Notes: a model not told the origin generated them from the sequence alone. Counted from the stretch's first letter, positions 17,757-28,297 are shown. The stretch: 54,480 nt of DNA from Planctomyces sp. SH-PL62 (GCA_945893045.1 CAMDEA010000036.1:1-54480), one strand, 5' to 3'. Translations and numbers: made by a program.

Positions 17757-19103
17757 ATGCCACGGATTCTGAGCATCTCCGGCCTGCGAGGCGTCATCGG
17801 CGACGGCCTCGATCCGCAGTTCCTGGTCGAGTTCGCAATGGCCATCGGCACACTGGCGTCCGGCGGCTCGGTTGTCCTGTCGCGTGACGGACGCTCGACC
17901 GGCGAGATGGTGCGGCACGCCGTCATCTCCGGTTTGATCGCGACGGGATGCAAGGTGCTCGACGCCGGCATTGCGACGACGCCGACCTGCGGAGTGCTCG
18001 TGCGGCATCACAACGCCGCTGCCGGTTTGCAGATCACCGCCAGCCACAATCCGATCCAATGGAACGGGCTGAAACCGTTCTCACGAGCGGGTGCCGTGTT
18101 GAATGCGGCTCAAGGTGAAGAACTGCTCCGCATCCTCAACGACAAATCGTTCAAGCAGGTCGGCTGGGAGAAGCTCGGTACGGTCGAACTGCTCGACAAC
18201 GCGGCCGCTCCGCACATCGCACGAGTTCTCTCGCTGGTCGATGTTGCGGCCATTCGGAGTCGCCGGTTCAAAGTCGTGCTCGACTGCAATCACGGCTCCG
18301 GCGGAGTCGCGACGCCGCAGTTGCTTCACGCACTCGGTTGTGAAGTAACTGTCCTCGGCGGCACGCCCGACGGACGCTTTGAGCATGTCCCCGAACCGAT
18401 CGCGGCCAATCTCACGGGACTGTGTGACGCGGTCAAACAACTCGGTGCGGACGTCGGCTTCGCTCAAGACCCGGACGCCGACCGTCTGGCAATCGTCGAT
18501 GAGACCGGGCGCTACATCGGCGAAGAATTGACGCTCGCGCTGTGCGCCGACTTCGTGTTGGCAACTCGCAAAGGCCCGTTCGTCGTCAACGGCTCGACCA
18601 GTCGAGTGACGGCCGACGTCGCGGCGAAACACGGCTGCCCGTACTTCCGCTCGCACGTCGGCGAGGCCAACGTCGTCACCAAGATGAACGAAGTCGGAGC
18701 CGTCTTCGGCGGCGAGGGAAACGGCGGCGTCATCGACCCGCAAGTCGGCTTCGTCCGCGACAGCTTCGCTTCAATGGCGTATGTGCTGAATGGACTCGCT
18801 CGCGATACACGCAAACTGTCGGCTTGGGCCGATTCGTTGCCGCAGTACACGATTATCAAAGACAAACTCGAATGCCCACGCGAGCGAGTCGGTGCGGCGT
18901 GTTCCGCACTGCGGTCAACGTTCGGTGACGCGGTTGCTCAAGAGGGAGACGGTCTGAGGCTCGATTGGCCCGACCGCTGGGTTCAAGTTCGTGCGAGCAA
19001 CACCGAGCCGATCATCCGCGTCATCGCCGAAGCCCCGTCGAGCGAGGCTGCAAATACTCTGTGCTCGCGAGCCATCGAAATCGTGAAACAGGCCGTGCAA
19101 TGA
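17757..19103 (+). CDS. Phosphoglucosamine mutase / phosphomannomutase family enzyme
   Basis: A 448-residue alpha-D-phosphohexomutase. The phosphoserine loop is LQITASHNPIQWNGLK (Ser 96), the Mg2+ loop is GFAQDPDADRLAIVDE, the sugar-binding loop is GGEGNGGVI and the phosphate-binding loop is RASNTEPIIRVIAE. The N-terminal SISGLRGVIGDGLDP resembles archaeal-type GlmM more than E. coli GlmM, so glucosamine-6-phosphate is the likeliest substrate, with mannose- or glucose-phosphate as alternatives. Start ATG at 17757 fits the family; the ribosome binding site is weak. It is preceded by a perfect palindrome and followed by another. Confidence 0.88.
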   Translation: MPRILSISGLRGVIGDGLDPQFLVEFAMAIGTLASGGSVVLSRDGRSTGEMVRHAVISGLIATGCKVLDAGIATTPTCGVLVRHHNAAAGLQITASHNPIQWNGLKPFSRAGAVLNAAQGEELLRILNDKSFKQVGWEKLGTVELLDNAAAPHIARVLSLVDVAAIRSRRFKVVLDCNHGSGGVATPQLLHALGCEVTVLGGTPDGRFEHVPEPIAANLTGLCDAVKQLGADVGFAQDPDADRLAIVDETGRYIGEELTLALCADFVLATRKGPFVVNGSTSRVTADVAAKHGCPYFRSHVGEANVVTKMNEVGAVFGGEGNGGVIDPQVGFVRDSFASMAYVLNGLARDTRKLSAWADSLPQYTIIKDKLECPRERVGAACSALRSTFGDAVAQEGDGLRLDWPDRWVQVRASNTEPIIRVIAEAPSSEAANTLCSRAIEIVKQAVQ

Positions 19104-19110
19104 TTTCTTT

Positions 19111-19170
19111 ATTCCTCTGGCCCCATTCCTCTGGCAAGTCTTTTCGGCAGAGGAATAGGGCCAGAGGAAT
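19111..19170. repeat. Inverted repeat of tandem attcctctgg units
   Basis: 23-bp arms 19111-19133 and 19148-19170 with one mismatch and a 14-base loop, between the phosphohexomutase and propeller genes. Its right edge contains an ATG (19169) that is in frame with the next gene but lacks a proper ribosome binding site. Confidence 0.82.
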
Positions 19171-19189
19171 GAATCACGAGGAGTGCCTC

Positions 19190-20287
19190 ATGCGTGGGAT
19201 CAAGTTGCTGGTTGGGTTGTGGATGGTTTTGGGAATCACAGCGGCGTCGGACGCGCAAGAGGAGCGGCGGTTGTTGTATGTCGCGGTGCCGGGGATTCGG
19301 AATCTGCTTGAATATGGCGGGCACGGGGTGTTGGTGTTCGACATCGACCACGGGCACAAGTTTGTGAAGCGGATTCCGACCGGTGGGTTGGATGACGATG
19401 GCAAGCCAATCAATGTGAAGGGGGTCTGTGCCAGCGTGGCGACGAAGTGGCTCTACATCAGCACGATCAAGACGCTGCAATGTCTCGATCTGATCAGCGA
19501 GAAAGTGGTCTGGGAGAAGGCGTATGACGGCGGCTGCGACCGGATGTCGATCTCGCCGGACGGGAAAGTGATCTACCTGCCGTCGTTTGAGAAAGATCAC
19601 TGGCACGTCGTCGATGCGGCCAGTGGCGATGTGCTCGCGAAGATCTCGCCGAAGTCGGGCGCTCACAACACGGTTTATGGGCCGAGCGGTCGCGCCGCGT
19701 ATCTCGCAGGTCTGAAGTCTCCGCTGCTGACGATCGCCGATACGAGCAAACACGCCGCCGCTCGAACGTGCGGCCCGTTCGCGGCCAGCATTCGCCCCTT
19801 CACAGTCAACGGCCGCGAGACGCTCTGCTTTGTGAACGTCAACGAGTTGCTCGGCTTTGAGATTGGCGACTTGAAGACCGGGCAGAAGCTGCATCGCGTG
19901 GAAGTCACCGGCTTCGAGAAAGGTCCGGTCAAACGGCACGGTTGTCCGAGCCACGGCATCGGCCTGACTCCCGACGAAAAAGAAATCTGGGTTTGCGACG
20001 CGACCAACCAGCGAATGCACGTCTTCGATGCGACGGTCATGCCTCCCAAGCAAGTCGCCAGCCTGAAAGTCCGCGATGAGCCGGGCTGGATCACCTTCAG
20101 CATCGACGGCAAGTTGGCGTATCCCTCGACCGGAGATGTGTTCGACGTGGCGACTCGCAAGATCATCACCAGCCTGACCGACGAAACGGGCCGAGCCGTC
20201 GCCAGCGAGAAGCTGCTGGAGATCGACTGGCGCGGAAGTGAGCCGATTCGTAACGGCGATCAGTTTGGGATTGGCCACGTGAAGTAG
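19190..20287 (+). CDS. Secreted YVTN/YncE-type beta-propeller protein
   Basis: A 365-residue protein with a signal peptide (about residues 1-19, MRGIKLLVGLWMVLGITAAS) followed by beta-propeller repeats such as RMSISPDGKVIYLPSFEKDHWHVVD, GIGLTPDEKEIWVCDATNQ and WITFSIDGKLAYPSTGDVFDV. No catalytic signature is evident. The ATG at 19190 has GAGGAG seven bases upstream and places the signal peptide directly at the N-terminus; the ATG at 19169 lies in the palindrome and is less likely. The TAG stop (20285-20287) is inside the left GTAG foot of a palindromic element. Function unknown. Confidence 0.8.
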   Translation: MRGIKLLVGLWMVLGITAASDAQEERRLLYVAVPGIRNLLEYGGHGVLVFDIDHGHKFVKRIPTGGLDDDGKPINVKGVCASVATKWLYISTIKTLQCLDLISEKVVWEKAYDGGCDRMSISPDGKVIYLPSFEKDHWHVVDAASGDVLAKISPKSGAHNTVYGPSGRAAYLAGLKSPLLTIADTSKHAAARTCGPFAASIRPFTVNGRETLCFVNVNELLGFEIGDLKTGQKLHRVEVTGFEKGPVKRHGCPSHGIGLTPDEKEIWVCDATNQRMHVFDATVMPPKQVASLKVRDEPGWITFSIDGKLAYPSTGDVFDVATRKIITSLTDETGRAVASEKLLEIDWRGSEPIRNGDQFGIGHVK

Positions 20288-20333
20288 ATCGGACGCCTAC
20301 GTCCGATCGCCCGGACGTCGGCGTCCGGGCTAC
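20284..20333. repeat. GTAG-footed double hairpin shared by two convergent genes
   Basis: Starts gtag (20284) and ends ctac (20333). Hairpins gatcggacgcctacgtccgatc (20287-20308) and cccggacgtcggcgtccggg (20310-20329). The left foot contains the TAG stop of the plus-strand propeller gene, the right foot that of the minus-strand kinase gene. Confidence 0.87.
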
Positions 20334-21499
20334 GAGCGCCGCAGCCGCGAACGGGATTGCGCGTGGGGCGAGAGTTTCCGCGGACTTAGCCGAGTGATCC
20401 GCAGCTCGTGGCGGCGAATCTTGAGCGTCAGGCCGTCGAGTTCAGCGGCGACCTCGGCCGGGGTTTGCGGGCGGTCGTTGGGGTTGGTCCGCAGCATATT
20501 GGTGACCAGATCATCGAGGTCCGAGTGGGCTTCTGCTCGCAATGCACTGACGGAGGGTGGAATCGTTGTAATGCGGGCCATCAACTTTTCCATGACGTTG
20601 TTGCCTTGGAACGGCAGCTCGCCGGTGATGAGTTGGAACAGCGTGCAGCCCAGACCGAAAATGTCCGAGCGGATGTCGGCGTGCTTGGCGCTCATCGCTT
20701 GTTCGGGCGAGATGTAATCGGCGGTCCCCAACACTGCGCCGGTTTGCGTCACGTCGCGCAGTGAATTGGATTCGGCGGCAATGTGGGCCAGGCCGAAGTC
20801 CAGGATGCGCGCGTGAGGCGTCAGGAAATCCGGCTCGGGAGTGACCAGAATGTTGTGCGGCTTGATGTCGCGATGCACGAGACCTTGCTCGAAAGCGTAC
20901 TGCAAGCCGAGCGCCGTCTGGCGAATGACCTCGCACGACCAACTGACCGGCAGCGGCGACTGGTCGCGCATGATCGCATTCAGGTCGCGGCCCGGCAGAA
21001 ACTCCATCACCAGAAAATGGCAGCCGTCGGCGATGCCGGAGTCCAACGTGGTGACGATGTGCGGATGATCGAGCGCCGTCGCGGCTTGAACCTCTTGCAG
21101 ATACCGCTTCACCCCCTTCGGGTTTCCGAGTTGGGTCATCACCTTGAGTGCGACGAGATTCTGCGAATCGAAGGGAGCACTCCTTGAGCGGTCTGTGGCA
21201 GACGGTTCGGGAGTGGCTTGAGGAGGCGTTGGTTCGGCCAGGAATACCAAGCCCATGCCGCCGCGGCCGATCAAGTCCAACAGCCGGTACTTGCCAACTC
21301 GCAGTTGCTCATGTCCGTCGAGCAATTGCGTCGCTTGCCAGCGTGTCAGCCAGTGCTGCTTGACCAACCAATTGGCCAGCTCACGCGGAGTTTGCTGCGA
21401 GTCCGAGAGGGTGCGCAGGTCGAGCAACTGTTCGAGCGAGAGCAGTTCACTGCGTTTGAGCAACGTCAGGAACGCTTCCACCGATTCCATTCGTGGCAT
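20330..21499 (-). CDS. Soluble Hanks-type Ser/Thr protein kinase
   Basis: A 389-residue kinase without a membrane helix. About 65 N-terminal residues (FLTLLKRSELLSLEQLLDLR ... WLTRWQATQLLDG) form a helical module found ahead of many planctomycete kinases. The catalytic domain has GRGGMG (78-83 region), the ATP Lys in LVALKVM (Lys 119), HRDIKPHN (209-216), DFGLA (234-238) and the GTADYISPEQ activation segment. Between the Gly loop and the Lys is an unusually long insert of about 24 residues rich in Pro, Ser and Thr (TPPQATPEPSATDRSRSAPF), a possible autophosphorylation site. The basic Arg-rich tail (RLSPRKLSPHAQSRSRLRRS) runs up to a GTAG element whose foot holds the stop codon. Confidence 0.92.
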   Translation of the reverse strand: MPRMESVEAFLTLLKRSELLSLEQLLDLRTLSDSQQTPRELANWLVKQHWLTRWQATQLLDGHEQLRVGKYRLLDLIGRGGMGLVFLAEPTPPQATPEPSATDRSRSAPFDSQNLVALKVMTQLGNPKGVKRYLQEVQAATALDHPHIVTTLDSGIADGCHFLVMEFLPGRDLNAIMRDQSPLPVSWSCEVIRQTALGLQYAFEQGLVHRDIKPHNILVTPEPDFLTPHARILDFGLAHIAAESNSLRDVTQTGAVLGTADYISPEQAMSAKHADIRSDIFGLGCTLFQLITGELPFQGNNVMEKLMARITTIPPSVSALRAEAHSDLDDLVTNMLRTNPNDRPQTPAEVAAELDGLTLKIRRHELRITRLSPRKLSPHAQSRSRLRRS

Positions 21500-21627
21500 C
21501 GACTGATCCTTGGCCCGTGGTTGTTCGTGAATTGATGCGGTAGCGTACCGCCGACTTGATCGTTTCCAAGCTCGGTTGGTTCACAGTTCCGTCACCACGA
21601 ACGCTTCTGACCATCAGGACTCGGCCA

Positions 21628-21870
21628 ATGGCTCGGCAAACATGGGACGAAGAGGACGACTGGGACGCAGGCGACGTTGACGACGACGACTCAACGATTC
21701 CGTGTCCGTACTGTGGCAGCGAAATCCATGAAGACTCACCGCGCTGTCCGTCATGCGAGAACTATCTTTCGCTGGAAGACACACCGCCGAGGCCGAACCA
21801 AAAACCGTGGTGGGTGCTGCTTGGTGCCGGGCTGGGCTTGCTGGTGTTTCTGCGTTGGTTGTTCCTGTGA
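21628..21870 (+). CDS. Small zinc-ribbon single-pass membrane protein
   Basis: An 80-residue protein: an acidic N-terminus (WDEEDDWDAGDVDDDDS), a zinc ribbon with two CxxC pairs (IPCPYCGSEIHEDSPRCPSCE), a Pro-rich linker and one C-terminal membrane helix (WWVLLGAGLGLLVFLRWLFL). The ATG at 21628 begins right after a short leader and is supported by the compact domain arrangement. Zinc-ribbon/one-helix proteins of this layout are frequent in planctomycetes and unassigned. It is followed by a GGGGTC palindrome and then the S9 peptidase gene. Confidence 0.72.
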   Translation: MARQTWDEEDDWDAGDVDDDDSTIPCPYCGSEIHEDSPRCPSCENYLSLEDTPPRPNQKPWWVLLGAGLGLLVFLRWLFL

Positions 21871-21895
21871 ACCGACCGCGATAAACCGTGCGGAC

Positions 21896-21985
21896 GGGGT
21901 CGGGAGTCTTTTTCTCGTGCCCTGAATCTTTCACGACCGAACATCGGTGCCACGTCGCGGGCACGAGAAAAAGACTCCCGACCCC
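21896..21985. repeat. GGGGTCGGG-headed palindrome
   Basis: Perfect 26-bp arms at 21896-21921 and 21960-21985 (ggggtcgggagtctttttct...). The first 19 bases of the arm are identical to those of the element inside the ATPase gene (13874), while the rest of the arm and the loop differ. Confidence 0.87.
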
Positions 21986-22001
21986 TTCTCTGGAGACCCT
22001 G

Positions 22002-23939
<1,938 letters not shown>

Positions 23940-24260
23940 ATGTGACGGCAAGCCGGGGTCAGGTCTTCAAATTTCATTTTTGGCCTTCCGATCCACCCCT
24001 GACTCAATTCTCGCGCCGCCATTCCAACCCACATCGCACCCAATTCCCGACGCCAAAAATGAAATTTGAAGACCTGACCCCTGACGGATTGAATCCGACA
24101 TTTCATCCTGTCGCAGACCGTGAGCCGGGTACAATGCCGGCGTGGTCGCGGCTCTGATGGTCGCGGGCCGGCTTGCTCGTGAAGCAAATGAAATCGTCGG
24201 CATTGTCCACTTGCGGCATGACGCCTGTTAGCTCGTTGTTTCGCTGAGAAGGAGGTCATC
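23940..24260. other. 321-bp intergenic stretch, mostly one palindrome
   Basis: Holds the GGGGTC palindrome 23955-24081. The remaining 179 bases before the stress-protein gene contain no recognisable gene; its promoter presumably lies here, but I see no clear -35/-10 pair. Confidence 0.5.
23955..24081. repeat. GGGGTCAGG-headed palindrome
   Basis: Perfect 29-bp arms at 23955-23983 and 24053-24081 (ggggtcaggtcttcaaattt...), with a 69-base loop. It is one of the longest loops in this family. Confidence 0.9.
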
Positions 24261-24728
24261 ATGATTAAGTTGAAGCGCGTTTTATGTCCGACCGATTTCA
24301 GTGAGTTCAGCCACAAGTCCGTGCATTACGGGTGTGAGCTGGCGGGAGCGTTCGGTGCGGAGTTGCATCTGCTGCATGTGTTGCAGGATTACAACGCGGT
24401 CGCGCCGGCAACTGGCGAGTCCTTCGCCGTATTTACCGATTGGTTACCGCAAATGACCAAGCACGCCAAAGAGGAAATGGCCAAGATCCCCGGTCCGGAA
24501 TGGGAACCACGTCTGCGTGTTGAGCGGAGCACCCGCGTTGGAGGCACCGTTGATGAGATCGTGAAATATGCCAGGGAGCACGACATCGACTTAATCGTTC
24601 AAAGCACGCATGGCCGCACCGGACTGACGCACTTCTTGATGGGCAGCGTGGCGGAAAGCATCGTGCGCTACGCGCCCTGTCCGGTGTTGACCGTCCGTCA
24701 TCCTGAGCACGAATTTGTCGATCCGTAA
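24261..24728 (+). CDS. Universal stress protein (UspA family)
   Basis: A 155-residue cytoplasmic protein starting IKLKRVLCPTDFSEFSHKSV, with the ATP-binding UspA loop near the C-terminus as STHGRTGLTHFLMGSVAESIVRYAPCPVLTVR (Gly-x2-Gly-x9-Gly-Ser/Thr pattern). This places it in the nucleotide-binding UspA subclass, usually induced by stationary phase or oxygen stress. A strong AAGGAGG precedes the ATG, so expression may be high. It is followed 60 bases later by a MoaD-like gene. Confidence 0.93.
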   Translation: MIKLKRVLCPTDFSEFSHKSVHYGCELAGAFGAELHLLHVLQDYNAVAPATGESFAVFTDWLPQMTKHAKEEMAKIPGPEWEPRLRVERSTRVGGTVDEIVKYAREHDIDLIVQSTHGRTGLTHFLMGSVAESIVRYAPCPVLTVRHPEHEFVDP

Positions 24729-24788
24729 CTCCCGCTCAACGTTCCTGTCGTCGAGCAACCGCCTTGATCCATCGAGTGACCACCAACA

Positions 24789-25052
24789 ATGCCGCGAGTC
24801 TTTATTCCTCCGCTACTGCGTCCGTTGACCGATGGTCGCGAGTCGCTCGATGTCGTCGGCCACACGGTGGCCGAGGTCATCGAGTCGCTCGATCGGCAGT
24901 TTCCAGGAGTCCGATCTCGGCTGGTCGAGGGAGATCGCATGAAACCGGGCTTGTGCGTTGGCATCGGAACGAAGGTGGCCGCTCGCGGGTTGTCGTCTAA
25001 GGTCGGATCTGATGACGAGGTTCATTTCCTGCCAGCCATCGGTGGCGGTTAG
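24789..25052 (+). CDS. MoaD/ThiS-like ubiquitin-fold sulfur carrier protein
   Basis: An 87-residue protein with the beta-grasp pattern VIESLDRQFPGVRSRL ... DEVHFLPAIGGG and a C-terminal Gly-Gly, the residues that are adenylated and thiocarboxylated in MoaD and ThiS. The PGLCVGIG segment resembles a MoaD-like group found with archaeal and bacterial molybdopterin or sulfur-transfer genes. No MoaE, MoeB or ThiF lies nearby, so the pathway is unknown. It probably shares a transcript with the upstream stress protein gene. Confidence 0.82.
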   Translation: MPRVFIPPLLRPLTDGRESLDVVGHTVAEVIESLDRQFPGVRSRLVEGDRMKPGLCVGIGTKVAARGLSSKVGSDDEVHFLPAIGGG

Positions 25053-25063
25053 ACTGCCGTTGC

Positions 25064-25200
25064 TAGCCGAGATTATTCATGGCCTACTCATTGTGGAGAG
25101 CAGCTTGCTGCGATGTAACCCAAAGCGTAAGTGAGGGAGAGTGAGATGACTCCCTCGCTGACGCTTCGGGTTACATCGCGGCCATGAATAATCTCGGCTA
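25064..25200. repeat. Nested palindromic element
   Basis: Outer perfect arms tagccgagattattcatggc... (25064-25084 and 25180-25200) enclose inner arms gcgatgtaacccaaagcgta... (25110-25138 and 25151-25179, three mismatches of 29). Confidence 0.85.
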
Positions 25201-25248
25201 GCGCCTTCGCTCTCAACGAAGATTTCAACATCAACAAGGATGCGCACA

Positions 25249-27876
25249 ATGTGTCGGAATTGGTCAGCTCATTCGGTCTGGTTGGTCGTGTTGGGATTCG
25301 CAGTCGTGGCGGGCAGAGCCAACGCGGCAGACGACAGTAAACGAGGCTTCATCGAGAAGGTCTTCAAAGATGACGCGGGCGAGCACAAATACGTTGTCTT
25401 CGTGCCGCAGAATTACTCTCCCATCAAATCCTCGCCGGTGATCCTGTTCTTGCACGGTGCCGGCGAGCGCGGTACCGACGGGCGAGCACCTCTCAACATC
25501 GGACTCGGCGCGTTGGTGAAGGCGCGCGAAGCGAACTTCCCAGCCATCGTCGTGTTTCCGCAGTGCGAGAATACTCGCGGCCGAGTTCTCCACGGTTGGA
25601 CGGCGGGAACGGACGATGCGGATCGCGCACTCAAGATTCTCGAACAAGTGGAGCAGGATTATCGCATCGATCCCAAGCGGCGGATTCTGACCGGCTGGTC
25701 GATGGGGGGCTTCGGTGCGTGGTCCCTCGCGGCGGCCGATCCGTCCCGTTGGAGTGCGCTGGCCCCGATTGCCGGTGGCGGTCAGGCCGAGTGGGCCGAG
25801 AAGCTCAAAGACTTGCCCATCTGGGCGTGGCATGGCGACGACGATCATGCGGTGCTGGTGAATCGCTCGCGAGAGATGATCGAGGCGTTGAAGACGGCCG
25901 GAGCCGCGCCGCGATTCACCGAGATCGCCGGTGGCGATCACGAATCCTGGCGAGTCGCGTATGCCGACGATCGGCTGATCGCCTGGATGCTCGATCCGGC
26001 CCACGTCGATCCCGACAAACTGCCGGCTCCGAAAGAGAAACTCGTTCCGAAACAAGTCTTCGTGGACCAGTTCATTCCGGCGCTGGAAATCCCCGGTGCG
26101 ATGTACGCGCGGCTGGGCAATCAAATGCTGGAAGCGGTGGCGTATTCCGCTCCGAAGCAAATTCCGCAATACCTGCTCAGCGGACGGATCAACGACATTT
26201 TCGATTCCACCAGCTCCGACGGCTACAACTTCAGCGTTCAATTCTCCGGGATCTCGTACAACAGCCAGTTGAATCAAGTCCGCGTGAAGGGGACCGCGAA
26301 GGACCGCTTGAATCTGCAAATCGGACTGTCAAACGCCACGATGACCATCGGCAATACCTGGGTCACCGGTGAAGATCACTCCGCATCCGCCGGAGCCATT
26401 CAGGTGGTCATGGGACATCGGCGGCCGGTCTGGTTGGACATCGACGTGCAGCCCTACATCGAGAATCGCCGCATCCGCTTGAAGCCGATTGCTTCGCGGT
26501 TCGACATCGCGCAGGACAACTGGTACGTGACTTCACCGGCTGGCGTGTCGGTGCGCGGCTTCGGCATGACCCGCGAAAAAGTGTCGAGCGGATTGGTCAG
26601 CGGCCTCTACGGTCAGAAGCAGCGCATCGCACGCGAAGTGCAAAACGCGGTTCCCAAGATGATCGAAGCGATCGAAAAGAAGATGGCCGAATTCGGTGAG
26701 GCCGGGACATTCGCCGATCGCTTCTGGCCGATCCCGGTTTACAAGCCGCGCACACGCATTTATCCGCAAGAGATCAGCACCGACGAGAATGGCATCACCG
26801 TCATCCTGGGCCTCAGTGCCGCCGCGATGGACCTCCGCAAGCCGCCGTCGAAGCCTGAGATCGTCGATCTCAAAGCGTCGCTGCCGGACGATTTGCCAAC
26901 GCTCAGAAGCCTGCAAGTCGGCCTCGCCCCCGGAGTGCTCGAACCGCTGACCGAGTTGTTGGTCAAGGCGGATGTCGGCCGCATTCATCTGCTCGACATT
27001 CCGGAGAACACGTTCGCCAAGCTGGCCGACCGAGCTGCGTTGACCGCAGCGATACCGGATTTGAAACGTCACGCGAACATGGAGCTGTGGACGGAACTGT
27101 CGCTCGCTGGAGGCATCGGCACGAAAGACCAGATTGAGAAAGACGGCCAGACGCGCGTGCAATTCCACGCTCCAAAATTGCTGATCACGACCTCGATCCT
27201 TCCAGCCGGCGCTCGGCGTGGGGCTCCCGACCCCGCCGCCGATTCGGGGAGTCCTGCGGTCGGTGCAGCGGCGGGGTCGGGAGACCCGCGCCGAGCACAG
27301 CCAGTGGTCATCTTTGAGATTGACCTCAAACAAAACGGCTTCGCGGAATTGGTGAAACCCGACTCTCAATCACGAGGCATCCGCTTCGGCTGGGATGGCG
27401 ATCCGCTGATCACCACCAAGTGCCGCTTTGCCGACGGCTATCAAGCCGAAAACCAGTCCATCAACAGCGACCAGATCGACGGCTGGGTGAAAGAGTGCTG
27501 GCAGGCTTGGACCGGCCTGGCCCCCGTCGCGACGGCCAACGTGCCCGACATCGACTTCGGCATCTCCAGGCTACGTCTGTCGAACGCCGGCTGGGCCTCA
27601 CCGCATCTCTTCGCGACGTTCACTCCGCCAGGGGTCAAAGTCACGAACCTCGCCGAAGTCGATTTCGTTTACGAAACCAAAGGCCCGTACTCGGACTGGA
27701 GCAACACGAAATACAAACTCGAAGCCGGCAAGTCACACGAGTTCGAAATCTCCTACCCGCTGACCTATCGCCGCAACGGCGAGATCTACACGCTCGCCCC
27801 CGGCTCGCACTCGGAATTCCGTGTACCACTCAAAGGCGGTCCGCCAAGTTTGTTCCAAGCGAGTGAAACCCCGTAG
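25249..27876 (+). CDS. Secreted esterase/dienelactone-hydrolase-like protein with a long unassigned C-terminal region
   Basis: An 875-residue protein with a signal peptide ending near VAGRANA. Residues about 30-280 are an alpha/beta hydrolase of the esterase/phospholipase type: oxyanion segment VILFLHGAGERG, nucleophile in ILTGWSMGGFGAWSL (Ser 151), Asp in WAWHGDDDHAVL and His in IAGGDHESWR. The following ~590 residues are beta-rich and I recognise no family. Residues 655-683 are encoded by an in-frame palindrome (27211-27296). The ATG at 25249 lies eight bases from AAGGA; the ATG at 25240 overlaps that site and was rejected. The TAG stop is within a GTAG foot followed by a short hairpin. Substrate unknown; a carbohydrate ester is plausible. 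Confidence 0.78.
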   Translation: MCRNWSAHSVWLVVLGFAVVAGRANAADDSKRGFIEKVFKDDAGEHKYVVFVPQNYSPIKSSPVILFLHGAGERGTDGRAPLNIGLGALVKAREANFPAIVVFPQCENTRGRVLHGWTAGTDDADRALKILEQVEQDYRIDPKRRILTGWSMGGFGAWSLAAADPSRWSALAPIAGGGQAEWAEKLKDLPIWAWHGDDDHAVLVNRSREMIEALKTAGAAPRFTEIAGGDHESWRVAYADDRLIAWMLDPAHVDPDKLPAPKEKLVPKQVFVDQFIPALEIPGAMYARLGNQMLEAVAYSAPKQIPQYLLSGRINDIFDSTSSDGYNFSVQFSGISYNSQLNQVRVKGTAKDRLNLQIGLSNATMTIGNTWVTGEDHSASAGAIQVVMGHRRPVWLDIDVQPYIENRRIRLKPIASRFDIAQDNWYVTSPAGVSVRGFGMTREKVSSGLVSGLYGQKQRIAREVQNAVPKMIEAIEKKMAEFGEAGTFADRFWPIPVYKPRTRIYPQEISTDENGITVILGLSAAAMDLRKPPSKPEIVDLKASLPDDLPTLRSLQVGLAPGVLEPLTELLVKADVGRIHLLDIPENTFAKLADRAALTAAIPDLKRHANMELWTELSLAGGIGTKDQIEKDGQTRVQFHAPKLLITTSILPAGARRGAPDPAADSGSPAVGAAAGSGDPRRAQPVVIFEIDLKQNGFAELVKPDSQSRGIRFGWDGDPLITTKCRFADGYQAENQSINSDQIDGWVKECWQAWTGLAPVATANVPDIDFGISRLRLSNAGWASPHLFATFTPPGVKVTNLAEVDFVYETKGPYSDWSNTKYKLEAGKSHEFEISYPLTYRRNGEIYTLAPGSHSEFRVPLKGGPPSLFQASETP
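27211..27296. repeat. In-frame GC-rich palindrome inside the esterase gene
   Basis: 29-bp arms at 27211-27239 and 27268-27296 with two mismatches, containing cccgacccc/ggggtcggg as in the GGGGTC family. Translated as an Ala/Gly/Pro/Arg-rich stretch (GARRGAPDPAADSGSPAVG). Confidence 0.82.
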
Positions 27877-27895
27877 CACAGTCGGCTCGCCTGTG
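27873..27895. repeat. Short GTAG-footed hairpin at the esterase stop
   Basis: GTAG (27873-27876) contains the TAG stop and is followed by cacag...ctgtg, a short hairpin. It resembles half of a GTAG doublet. Confidence 0.45.
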
Positions 27896-28297
27896 CCCTC
27901 CGTTTCCACGCTTTCTCGTTTTGCCAAGCCTTGCCAGGCCGATCATCTCGAAGTGTGGGGATAACAGAATTAGGCTGCACGCAGTGCTAACAGAGTTAGG
28001 CAGCATTCAGCCTAACACGGGAACACGATCTGATGATTTCTCAACCGATCCGATTGACGAACCGCATTTTCCTTGGCATTCTGCTCGACTACCGGATTGA
28101 ACAGCCGCCAGTGCAGGATCGAGTTAGGCTGCATGCTGCTCAATAAGACTGTTGGGCGGTCAAACCGCAGAACCACAATTAACCGCAAGTTGAGCGTGAG
28201 TTCCGAATCGGATTATTGAATGTGTCTCCGTTCCGCTGGTTCATCGCTGCCTCGAACATGCGTTTGTCTCCAATCGCCAATTTGAAGGAAGGCACTC
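27877..28297. other. 421-bp stretch before the cassette region, with integron-like boxes
   Basis: No gene is evident. It holds GTTAGGC (27995-28001), GCCTAAC (28010-28016), GTTAGGC (28123-28129) and GTTGGGC (28151-28157), all fitting the integron core-site consensus. The GCCTAAC...GTTAGGC pair is 120 bp long, but internal pairing is weak, so a decayed attC is only a possibility. Confidence 0.4.

Noticed and set aside
23955..24081. Long palindromes as intrinsic terminators
   Set aside because: They lack following T tracts, have long loops and some lie inside genes; the terminator at 42040 is the only convincing one.
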